Positions 1-6,210 of a DNA stretch of 10,917 nt are shown piece after piece. Positions within the stretch are counted from its first letter, which is position 1. Each line of letters opens with the position of its first letter. The translations under genes were made by a program, and so were the position numbers. Source of the DNA: Deltaproteobacteria bacterium (lineage in GTDB: Bacteria; Desulfobacterota; SM23-61); contig JACRCA010000110.1 of NCBI GenBank assembly GCA_016234425.1, positions 1-10,917 on the forward strand. Direction: 5' to 3'. Under the pieces are notes generated by a model that ran no database searches, was not told the DNA's origin, and saw nothing but the letters and a program-made list of their open reading frames with translations.

Positions 1-37
1 GATCCCCTGAGCCTATTGCTCCGAACTCCGAACTAAA

Positions 38-901
38 CTACTCCGGACTCTTTTGGCGTATTTCAGCAAAAAGTCTGGCCGGGCGCGTGTATCCTTCTTC
101 CTGGGCCAGGTGATCTAAGTGCAGGGTCAGGTAATCCTCCACTTCCCAATTCAATGAACCTTCCTGCTCTCGGGAATCCACAGTTTTAAGGTAGTTCTGG
201 CAATATAAGCAAATGTCCACGCGATACCCTGCCTCTCCCTCCACCTGAAAATAGGTGAGCTTTTCTTGATTCTCGTTTTCGCAATAGGGACATTTCAACC
301 GGGGATATTCCCACTCTGTACCACAGAGGACGCAATGGAGGATCCGTCTTCCCTCTTGCCGGATTTCCCCCAGGCCAGGAATTCCTCCGCAAAAGGGGCA
401 AAACCCATGGACAAAGGATAATTCCTTCTGTTTCCTCCGCCAGGACTCCGCGTGAAATTCGAAGGTGGGTTTTAAAGATTGGACCAAGAAAAAAAACAGG
501 AGACTCCCCTCTTTGCCCAATTCTTGCACCAAATGATTTTCGGTAAGGCAATTCTCCAGAAGGCTTCTTAAAAAACGATCGAACACAAACTCAGGGTTCT
601 CCATAGTCCTTCTAAGGGCCTCGTGCTCTTCAGGATTTTGCTCCTTAAGGATCTTAAGTAACCCCAAAAAATATTCCTTTACCTGTGTTGGGGCCACCGG
701 GATCTCAACAGGCCTCAGGTAAGGAAATCCCTCTTCCATCTGGATTCTAACTTTGAAGGGATCCAGGGGGATGGAAGGAAACGACCCTTGTTTTTTTGCT
801 CGACTCTTCTCTTCCAAAAGTTTCTCCGCAAGTGTAAGAATATCCCTGTAGTTGGAATTCCTTTCTTGCAAGCGGCGCAGCCTCTGCAAATGGTTATCCA
901 T
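38..901 (-). CDS. fdhE: FdhE, formate dehydrogenase accessory protein
   Basis: This 287-residue soluble protein has the FdhE zinc-ribbon layout: four CxxC pairs at C168/C171 (CPFCGG), C190/C193 (CVLCG), C204/C207 (CPYC) and C231/C234 (CLYC), after a helical N-terminal half. E. coli FdhE is of similar size (about 309 residues). It is a cytoplasmic, metal-binding accessory factor that acts on the catalytic subunits of the Tat-exported respiratory formate dehydrogenases. The gene lies downstream of fdnGHI on the same strand, beyond a terminator and a palindrome, so it may have its own promoter or depend on readthrough. The ATG at 901 has a GGAGAGG about 12 bases upstream, which is rather far. 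I saw no better start. The family call is secure. The client is inferred to be one or both FdnG-like proteins here. Confidence 0.9.
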   Translation of the reverse strand: MDNHLQRLRRLQERNSNYRDILTLAEKLLEEKSRAKKQGSFPSIPLDPFKVRIQMEEGFPYLRPVEIPVAPTQVKEYFLGLLKILKEQNPEEHEALRRTMENPEFVFDRFLRSLLENCLTENHLVQELGKEGSLLFFFLVQSLKPTFEFHAESWRRKQKELSFVHGFCPFCGGIPGLGEIRQEGRRILHCVLCGTEWEYPRLKCPYCENENQEKLTYFQVEGEAGYRVDICLYCQNYLKTVDSREQEGSLNWEVEDYLTLHLDHLAQEEGYTRPARLFAEIRQKSPE

Positions 902-964
902 GGGGTTTTTTATCCTCTCCAGGAAATTTCTAAGGTTATTCTACGGCACTTCCCTGACCAAGTC

Positions 965-1014
965 TACCCCCACCTTCACCCTCCCCCTCAAAAGGGGGGA
1001 GGGATGGGGGGGTG
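965..1014. repeat. G/C-rich imperfect palindrome
   Basis: A C-rich arm (CCCTCCCCC, 979-987) pairs perfectly with GGGGGAGGG (995-1003) around a short loop. Flanking C-rich (967-974) and G-rich (1006-1012) tracts extend the symmetry imperfectly. From general knowledge, palindromes of this CCCTCCCCCT-loop-AGGGGGAGGG type occur dispersed between genes in many deltaproteobacterial and related genomes. Only one copy is visible here, so calling it a dispersed repeat is an inference. It lies between the fdnGHI terminator and fdhE and might add to transcription termination. Confidence 0.5.
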
Positions 1015-1054
1015 AAATAAAAAGGCTTACCCCAAATTGCCGGGTAAGCCTTTT
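1015..1054 (-). terminator. Rho-independent terminator after fdnGHI
   Basis: Perfect 13-base arms AAAAGGCTTACCC (1020-1032) and GGGTAAGCCTTTT (1042-1054) enclose a 9-base loop. On the minus strand the stem ends in a T-rich stretch (five T, then ATTT), about 23 bases past the fdnI stop codon. The stem also ends in TTTT on the plus strand, so weak bidirectional function is possible. It separates the fdnGHI operon from fdhE. Confidence 0.85.
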
Positions 1055-1076
1055 GGTCAAATTCTATTCGGAGATA

Positions 1077-1709
1077 TTAAATCGACCTTCTCCTGGCTTC
1101 CACGTCTCGCAGCCATTTTGGGCGGTGCAATTTAGCCCAGGCTTTACTTACATACCCATGGCCCATGACCTGGAAGGTCCCTGGGTTCCCGCAGGTATGC
1201 AGGTAAATATGAATAACTATGAACCCCCCTAAAACCAACACGCCCAGAGCATGCAAAACATAGAGCCAGCGGGTCAGGGCAGGGGGAAAAATCGGGAACC
1301 ACATAAAAATTCCCGTGCCCACCATGGTGAACCAGAAGAGGAAGAGGACCATGAAAAAGGTCTTCTGACCGGCGTCGAACTTTCCAGCCTCAGGTACTTC
1401 TTCCACCTCCCAAAGGTAGCCGCCCAATACTCGGAACCACTTCTTGTCGTCTTCATCAAAGAAGAGCGTGTCCTTCCCCCAGGCCACCAGGGCAAAGAGG
1501 AAGGCGATACCGAAGATGATCCCGTCGATATTGTGGACCCACTTCATGATCAAGTACCCCCCGGGGAAGAAACGGGAGATAAAAGAGAGGGAGTGGAACA
1601 TAAAACCCAACCCAGTCATGAACAGGAGAAGGCAACTGCCAGCCAGGACCCAGTGGAGCACCCGCTCAAAGACTGTGGAGGCTTGGATTAAATTTTTTGG
1701 TTTAGCCAT
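1077..1709 (-). CDS. fdnI: FdnI-like cytochrome b556 subunit
   Basis: This is a membrane diheme cytochrome b of the FdnI/FdoI family, which takes electrons from FdnH and reduces menaquinone. It has four hydrophobic helices. Histidines match all four E. coli FdnI heme ligands (His18, 57, 155, 169): H19, H59, H153 and H167, counted from the ATG at 1709. The C-terminus, with its RPKWLRDVE segment, also matches the family. At about 210 residues it has the usual length. The signature normally read as NAGQK is DAGQK here (D112), which changes the residue equivalent to Asn110 at the E. coli quinone site. A GTG at 1715 overlaps the fdnH stop (GTGA), but the ATG at 1709 has GGGGGAG five bases upstream, so I prefer it. 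It is the last gene of the fdnGHI operon. Confidence 0.92.
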   Translation of the reverse strand: MAKPKNLIQASTVFERVLHWVLAGSCLLLFMTGLGFMFHSLSFISRFFPGGYLIMKWVHNIDGIIFGIAFLFALVAWGKDTLFFDEDDKKWFRVLGGYLWEVEEVPEAGKFDAGQKTFFMVLFLFWFTMVGTGIFMWFPIFPPALTRWLYVLHALGVLVLGGFIVIHIYLHTCGNPGTFQVMGHGYVSKAWAKLHRPKWLRDVEARRRSI

Positions 1710-1711
1710 GC

Positions 1712-2488
1712 TCACTCCCCCCCTTCTTCAGGGCGCTTCGGCCCTTTGATGGTGTAATGGAAGAATGTTCCCACCAGGGCAGCCCCGATGCCCAGAACTG
1801 AAAGCGGCTTGAGAATGTCTTTCCACAGGTAGACGGAAATAGGAATGGAGGGATTAACAACCAGTTTATCGTACATCCGCACTTTCTCTGGCAGCACATA
1901 GATCACGTGCGTTCCCTTGATGAACTTGTCTCCGTACACCGTGGCGTCACCACCCAGAACATTTGCCCGGGCGTACGCTTGGGCGATCATCTTATCCTTG
2001 GGGCCGAAAGTCACCGCTCCAGGAGCACAGGTTTTAGCGCATGCCGGAATCAGGCCTTGACTTATCCGATCCCAGCAGAGCGTGCATTTATACACCTTCT
2101 TGGTTACCGGGTCATACCTTGGAATTTCGAAGGGACAGACATTCACGCAGTACTCACAGCCAATGCATAGATCCCCGTTGATGACCACGGCCCCTTCCGC
2201 AGTCTTGAAGATGCAGCCCGGAACCGGGCAAGCTCGCTGGCAGGCTGGGTCTGTGCAGTGCATGCAGTTGTCTTTCCGGAACAGACAGCGAATCCCTCCG
2301 TCTTTGGCGGAGATCTCTGTAAAGCGGATTAGATTCCAGGTGAACGGTGTTAGGTCCGGGGGGTTCTGATGAGCGCCCCACTGCTCGGTTTTTTCTGCCG
2401 GTAGCCTATTCCATTGTTTGCAAGCCACTTGACAGGCCCGACAGGCTATGCACTTGGAGACGTCGATGAGCATTACTCTTTCTTCCAT
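1712..2488 (-). CDS. fdnH: FdnH-like four-cluster ferredoxin subunit
   Basis: This 258-residue electron-transfer subunit has sixteen cluster cysteines in four groups: C13/16/19/23, C75/78/83/87, C108/111/114/118 and C135/138/150/154. That is the FdnH/DmsB/HybA arrangement of four 4Fe-4S clusters. A single hydrophobic helix (about 226-244) near the C-terminus should anchor it in the membrane, as in FdnH. It has no signal peptide of its own, so it probably crosses the membrane bound to the Tat-targeted FdnG. Its role is to wire the molybdopterin subunit to the cytochrome b. The start codon lies one base after the fdnG stop, with GGGAGG about 8 bases upstream. The stop overlaps or abuts fdnI. 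It is shorter than E. coli FdnH (about 294 residues), mainly at the C-terminus. Confidence 0.92.
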   Translation of the reverse strand: MEERVMLIDVSKCIACRACQVACKQWNRLPAEKTEQWGAHQNPPDLTPFTWNLIRFTEISAKDGGIRCLFRKDNCMHCTDPACQRACPVPGCIFKTAEGAVVINGDLCIGCEYCVNVCPFEIPRYDPVTKKVYKCTLCWDRISQGLIPACAKTCAPGAVTFGPKDKMIAQAYARANVLGGDATVYGDKFIKGTHVIYVLPEKVRMYDKLVVNPSIPISVYLWKDILKPLSVLGIGAALVGTFFHYTIKGPKRPEEGGE

Positions 2489-2489
2489 C

Positions 2490-5400
2490 TCACTTCCTCC
2501 CTTTCTTCACGACGTTCACCATGAAGGCCTTGGACTCTGGGATCATAGTGTTGGCATCCCCAATCGTGGGAGTTAGCAAGTTAGCGCTGTCCCCCCCATC
2601 GGGTGGAGTGACCCAACCGAAATGCCAGGGGATGCCGACCTGGTGGACAATCTGGTCAGCGATCTTGAAAGGTTTAAAGCGGTTGGTGACAATGGCCTTG
2701 GCATCGACCTCTCCGCGGGCCGATTTTACTATCACTCGATCTCCATTGCGGATGCCCTTTTCTTTGGCCAGCTCTTTGGACAACTCCACAAACATCTGGG
2801 GCTCCAGCTCGAGAAGCCAGGGAGTCCACCTGCTCATCACTCCCGTCTGCCAATGTTCCGTAACTCGGTAAGTGGTGCACACTAATGGGAACCTCGGATC
2901 GCAGGTGAGATACTTATCCGCGCCGATAGCGATTCCCGTCTCCCCGAAGAGTCTGGCTGTAGGGTTGAGCCTTTGGGAGGATAAGAGATTTTTCTCAATG
3001 GGACATTCTAAGGGCTCATAGTGCTCAGGGAAAGGCCCATCTGCCAGTCCGGGGGCAAAGAGCCGGGCATGGCCTTCGGGTACCATGATGAGGGGATAAA
3101 TGGCTCCCGGAGGTTGTGGCCCATCGGGTACGTCGCCCTGCCATTTGGAGCCATCCCACCAGATCACGGCCCGTTTGGGATCCCAGGGCTTCCCCTCCCA
3201 GTTCACAGAGGCTCGATTATAGATGATCCTCCGGTTGACTGGCCAGCACCAACCCCATTCCGCGTAAAGGCCAATGGCCGTTGGGTCTTCCTTGCTCCTT
3301 CGGGCAGCCATGTTCCCCTTTTCCGTATAGGAGCCGCAATAGATCCAGTTTCCGCAGGTGGTGGACCCATCGTGCTGCAGAAAAGCAAAACTCCCCAACT
3401 GCTCCCCGGCCTTGGCTACCACGCTCTTCGCCTTAGTCTTGGGATCTTCCACTTCGATATCTTTGGCTGTATAGCCGTTGATTTCTTTGGCCACCGAGTG
3501 CGAGTCAGGATGCTTGATCATCCCATCCGGCCCTTTGGGCCCATAATTCCATGAAAGATTCAAGATGGGCTCTGGAAAAGCGCCGCCCTTCTCTTTGTAG
3601 AGCTTGCGCACTCTCATAAATAGCTCGTGAATGATGTCCAGGTCAGGCTTGGCCTCTCCGGGAGGACTGACGGCCTTATACCGCCATTGCATCCAGCGGC
3701 TGGAGTTAGTGATCGACCCCTCTTTCTCGAAAGAAGCCGCGCAGGGTAGCATGAAGACCTCGGTCTTAATTTTGGATGAATCTTTCCCCGGGCCTTTCCA
3801 GAAAGACCCAGTCTCGTTGTCGAATAGGTCCACGCTGACCATCCAGTCCAGGTTCTCCAAGGCCTTACGCACCTTGCCAGCATTGGCGCTGGAGCAGGCC
3901 GGATTCTGTCCCCAAGCAAAGAAGCCTTTGATCTTTCCTTGGGCCATCTGGTCAAAAAGCATCAGCCAGGAGGCGTTCTGCCCTTCATCTAGCTTGGGCA
4001 GCCATTGGTACCCGAAGTCATTCTCTTTGGTTGCGTTGGCTCCATACATGGCCTTGAGGAAGCTGATGATGTATTTGGGCCGATTCTTCCACCAGTTCAG
4101 GCTCTTGGGACCCTGGGTTTTGGGAGTATACTTTTCAATGTAATCTTTAAGCGTCATATCTGTTGCTCGGGGCGCTGGGTTATAGCCTGTCATACTATTG
4201 AATAGTAACCCATGATCCATTGAACCTTGAACGTTGGAGACTCCGCCCAATGCATTGATCCCACCCCCGGCCATCCCCATGTTGCCCAGGAGGGTTTGAA
4301 TTATCGACATAGCCCGGATATTCTGGGTTCCCACCGTATGCTGCGTCCACCCCATAGCGCAAAGGATGGTTCCCACCTTATCCGGCTTGCCGGTTTCAGT
4401 ATAAACTTTGTATACTTTCAAAAGGTCATCTTTAGGGGTTCCCGTGATCATAGAAACGATGTCCAGGTTATACCGGGAATAATGCTTCTTCAGGAGCTGG
4501 TAGACACAATGGGGATTCTGTAGGGTTTTGTCTATCTTGGGAATTCCCCCAGCGTCTACCTGGTATTTCCAGGTTGATTTGTCGTATTTCCGTCCTTTGG
4601 CATCGTAGCCGGTGAAGAGACCGTCCTCAAAATTAAATTTCCTGTCCACAAGGATAGAGGCGTTGGTGTATTCAACTACGTACTCCTTTTGGATTAGGTC
4701 GTTGTCCAAAATATATTTGATCATCCCGCCAAGGAAGGCAATGTCCGTACCCGAGCGCATGGGGGCGAAGATGTGAGCTTTCGCTGCCGAATTTGTGAAC
4801 CGCGGGTCTACGCAGATCAGCTTGGCGCCTTTGTCCATTGCCTTGGTGATCCATTTGAAAGAGACCGGATGGTTGGCTGCGGGATTCGCTCCCATGATCA
4901 GGATCACGTCTGCGTTGGCAATGTCATTCCAGTGATTGGTCATCGCTCCCCATCCGAACGACTCTGCCAGAGCCGCTACCGTTGGGGATTGACAGACTCT
5001 GGCCTGGTGTTCGATGTACACCAGGCCCAGAGCGCGAAGGAACTTCTGATAGACATAGCATTCCTCGTTATCCATCTGCGCGCTCCCGACGGAGGCGATG
5101 GCATCCGTTCGGTTAACCGATTTCCCCTTCTGATTCTTCAGAATAAAGGAATCATCGCGTGTCTTTTTAATGTTCTCAGCGATCTTTTCTAAGGCCCAAT
5201 CCCAAGATATCTCTTTCCATTCTTTGGCATAAGGGGCCCGGTAGAGGACCTTAGTCAAGCGATTGGGGTTCTCCAAAAGTTGATAGAGGGAAGTCCCTTT
5301 GGGACAAAGAGACCCCTGGTTGATGGGGTGGTCGGGATCTCCCTCTGTATATACGACTTTGCCATCTCGCGTGTGGACAATAATTCCGCAGCCGACAGAG

Positions 5401-5549
5401 CAATAGGGGCAGATGGTAGTTGTTTCTTTGGTATATGCAATCTTAGAGGGTTGAGCATAAACCGCCGGAGGAATGAGCTCCACACCCAACCCCCCGGCGA
5501 GGGCCGCGGCCCCTGAGATTTTTAAGAAACCTCTTCTCGTAACACCCAT
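2490..5549 (-). CDS. fdnG: FdnG-like molybdopterin oxidoreductase, Cys type
   Basis: This is a periplasmic catalytic subunit of the molybdopterin/DMSO reductase superfamily, 1019 residues from the ATG at 5549. That start has AAGGAG 8 bases upstream and sits directly before a Tat signal (RRGFLK at 5-10, likely cleavage after VYA, residue 32). In-frame codons further upstream lack this context. The 4Fe-4S ligands are C47, C50, C54 and C82. The similarity to E. coli FdnG runs end to end, including GAMTNHW, LGWTQHTVG, EGPFPEHYEP-like and GDAN segments. The selenocysteine position is C186 (TGT). Next to it, the catalytic His is Q187, and the formate-binding Arg of NALRG is G435. Both are essential in known metal-dependent formate dehydrogenases, so membership of the FdnG family is clear but formate as substrate is doubtful. 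It is the first gene of the operon. Confidence 0.9.
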   Translation of the reverse strand: MGVTRRGFLKISGAAALAGGLGVELIPPAVYAQPSKIAYTKETTTICPYCSVGCGIIVHTRDGKVVYTEGDPDHPINQGSLCPKGTSLYQLLENPNRLTKVLYRAPYAKEWKEISWDWALEKIAENIKKTRDDSFILKNQKGKSVNRTDAIASVGSAQMDNEECYVYQKFLRALGLVYIEHQARVCQSPTVAALAESFGWGAMTNHWNDIANADVILIMGANPAANHPVSFKWITKAMDKGAKLICVDPRFTNSAAKAHIFAPMRSGTDIAFLGGMIKYILDNDLIQKEYVVEYTNASILVDRKFNFEDGLFTGYDAKGRKYDKSTWKYQVDAGGIPKIDKTLQNPHCVYQLLKKHYSRYNLDIVSMITGTPKDDLLKVYKVYTETGKPDKVGTILCAMGWTQHTVGTQNIRAMSIIQTLLGNMGMAGGGINALGGVSNVQGSMDHGLLFNSMTGYNPAPRATDMTLKDYIEKYTPKTQGPKSLNWWKNRPKYIISFLKAMYGANATKENDFGYQWLPKLDEGQNASWLMLFDQMAQGKIKGFFAWGQNPACSSANAGKVRKALENLDWMVSVDLFDNETGSFWKGPGKDSSKIKTEVFMLPCAASFEKEGSITNSSRWMQWRYKAVSPPGEAKPDLDIIHELFMRVRKLYKEKGGAFPEPILNLSWNYGPKGPDGMIKHPDSHSVAKEINGYTAKDIEVEDPKTKAKSVVAKAGEQLGSFAFLQHDGSTTCGNWIYCGSYTEKGNMAARRSKEDPTAIGLYAEWGWCWPVNRRIIYNRASVNWEGKPWDPKRAVIWWDGSKWQGDVPDGPQPPGAIYPLIMVPEGHARLFAPGLADGPFPEHYEPLECPIEKNLLSSQRLNPTARLFGETGIAIGADKYLTCDPRFPLVCTTYRVTEHWQTGVMSRWTPWLLELEPQMFVELSKELAKEKGIRNGDRVIVKSARGEVDAKAIVTNRFKPFKIADQIVHQVGIPWHFGWVTPPDGGDSANLLTPTIGDANTMIPESKAFMVNVVKKGRK

Positions 5550-5855
5550 AATTTTTTCTCCTTCCTCCTTTATATCGGTGAAGCGCCTTTGGGTTTTTCT
5601 TTTCCCCCGTAACCCCTTTTCCTTCTTCGCTAACACTCGGCTACTGGAATCTCCTTCAGATCCTGCCCCGCTAATACTTGAGGATTGACTTTAGTTCGTA
5701 AGGCAATGCCCCTGCCTACCCAAAGACACCGCGTACTTTTCCCTCCGGATCTCTCTTCCTTCCCTCCGATACTATTTCATTGTCCCCAATCTTTTCTACC
5801 CGAAAAGCGATGCGTTCAGAAGGCGCACAATCGAGTGAATGCCCCATCATTCACC
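5550..5855 (-). promoter_or_regulatory. Long 5' leader of fdnGHI
   Basis: If transcription starts near 5855, the mRNA has about 305 untranslated bases before the fdnG ATG. The leader opens with a perfect stem-loop (5835-5854), has a small AGGCA/TGCCT stem (5701-5717), and ends in a purine-rich stretch with two overlapping Shine-Dalgarno-like sites (AGGAGG at 5564-5569 and AAGGAG at 5558-5563). I recognise no named riboswitch and no convincing leader peptide. A leader this long could still be regulatory. Confidence 0.4.
5835..5854. promoter_or_regulatory. Perfect dyad at the predicted start site
   Basis: The 7-base arms GTGAATG and CATTCAC are separated by 6 bases, placing a 20-base dyad about +1 to +20 relative to the predicted transcription start. 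This is a classic place for a repressor operator, and the TGAATGA/ATTCA half-sites recall operators of some TetR-family regulators. It could instead act in RNA as a 5' stabilising stem-loop. No regulator gene is visible in the window. Confidence 0.5.
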
Positions 5856-5861
5856 CGCGCT

Positions 5862-5890
5862 TCTATAACACTCCAATTTTTTTTTGTCAA
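5862..5890 (-). promoter_or_regulatory. Sigma-70 promoter for fdnGHI
   Basis: On the minus strand a consensus -35 TTGACA (5885-5890) and a near-consensus -10 TATAGA (5862-5867) are separated by exactly 17 bases. The spacer begins with an A tract, which may curve the DNA. The predicted start is about 5855. It is the best promoter-like sequence I found and points at the fdnG gene, with no other gene between. Confidence 0.8.
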
Positions 5891-6210
5891 GTTTCTTAGG
5901 AAGATTTTCTGAGGAATGTAATCTTGGGAGAACTTTGCTCTACCTGTTAGCTTGGAGGGAATAAGATGTCAGATACTCATTGCCTCCTCTGCTCCGCCAA
6001 ATGGAAGGAAAGGCTTGCCCCCGCCAATTTTTTTCGCTGCGCCTTAAGGAGCAAGCCTTATCTTTATGAACTCTCAAGCTTTTGGACTCTTCTTCTGCGC
6101 CTCAATTTCCTTCAACCACCCCCGTTATGGGGCTTAACCCGGAGACGGATGACATAACCAGGACCCGATGGCGGGCCATGAACCCGAAGGCAATCTGGAG
6201 GTTCTTAGGT
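5891..6210. other. Intergenic region, no supported gene
   Basis: These 320 bases separate the NrfD-family stop codon from the fdnGHI promoter. They contain the long-arm stem-loop at 6010-6059 and a small CCCC-loop-GGGG hairpin near 6120-6135. There is also a plus-strand open frame of 63 codons from 5966 with a fair GGAGGG site. Its product resembles nothing I know and it runs through the stem-loop, so I do not call it a gene. Confidence 0.5.
6010..6059. terminator. Stem-loop, possible terminator after NrfD-family gene
   Basis: AAGGCTTGC (6010-6018) and GCAAGCCTT (6051-6059) are perfect 9-base arms with a 32-base loop. Neither strand has a strong T run after the stem: TCCTTCC on minus, ATCTTTA on plus. 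Termination is therefore uncertain. The position, about 150 bases beyond the NrfD-family stop, is compatible with the end of that transcript. The arm resembles the stem of the fdnGHI terminator (AAGGCTTACC). Confidence 0.35.

Noticed and set aside
1713..1715. GTG start for fdnI overlapping the fdnH stop
   Set aside because: The G-rich ribosome site would touch the GTG directly. The ATG six bases on has proper spacing.
3021..3554. Plus-strand 177-codon frame opposite fdnG
   Set aside because: It is an antisense shadow of a conserved coding region, and a similar shadow appears opposite the second fdnG copy.
4992..4994. Possible selenocysteine codon in the first fdnG
   Set aside because: The codon at the selenocysteine position is TGT (Cys), not TGA, so no selenocysteine insertion is needed.
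5550..5636. In-frame upstream extension of fdnG to a GTG at 5636
   Set aside because: It would put 29 charged residues before the Tat signal and lacks a ribosome site. The ATG at 5549 has strong sites and directly precedes the twin-arginine motif.
5966..6157. Plus-strand 63-codon frame with a GGAGGG site six bases before the ATG
   Set aside because: The product has no recognisable family, runs through an intergenic stem-loop and has no clear promoter. Too weak to call a gene.
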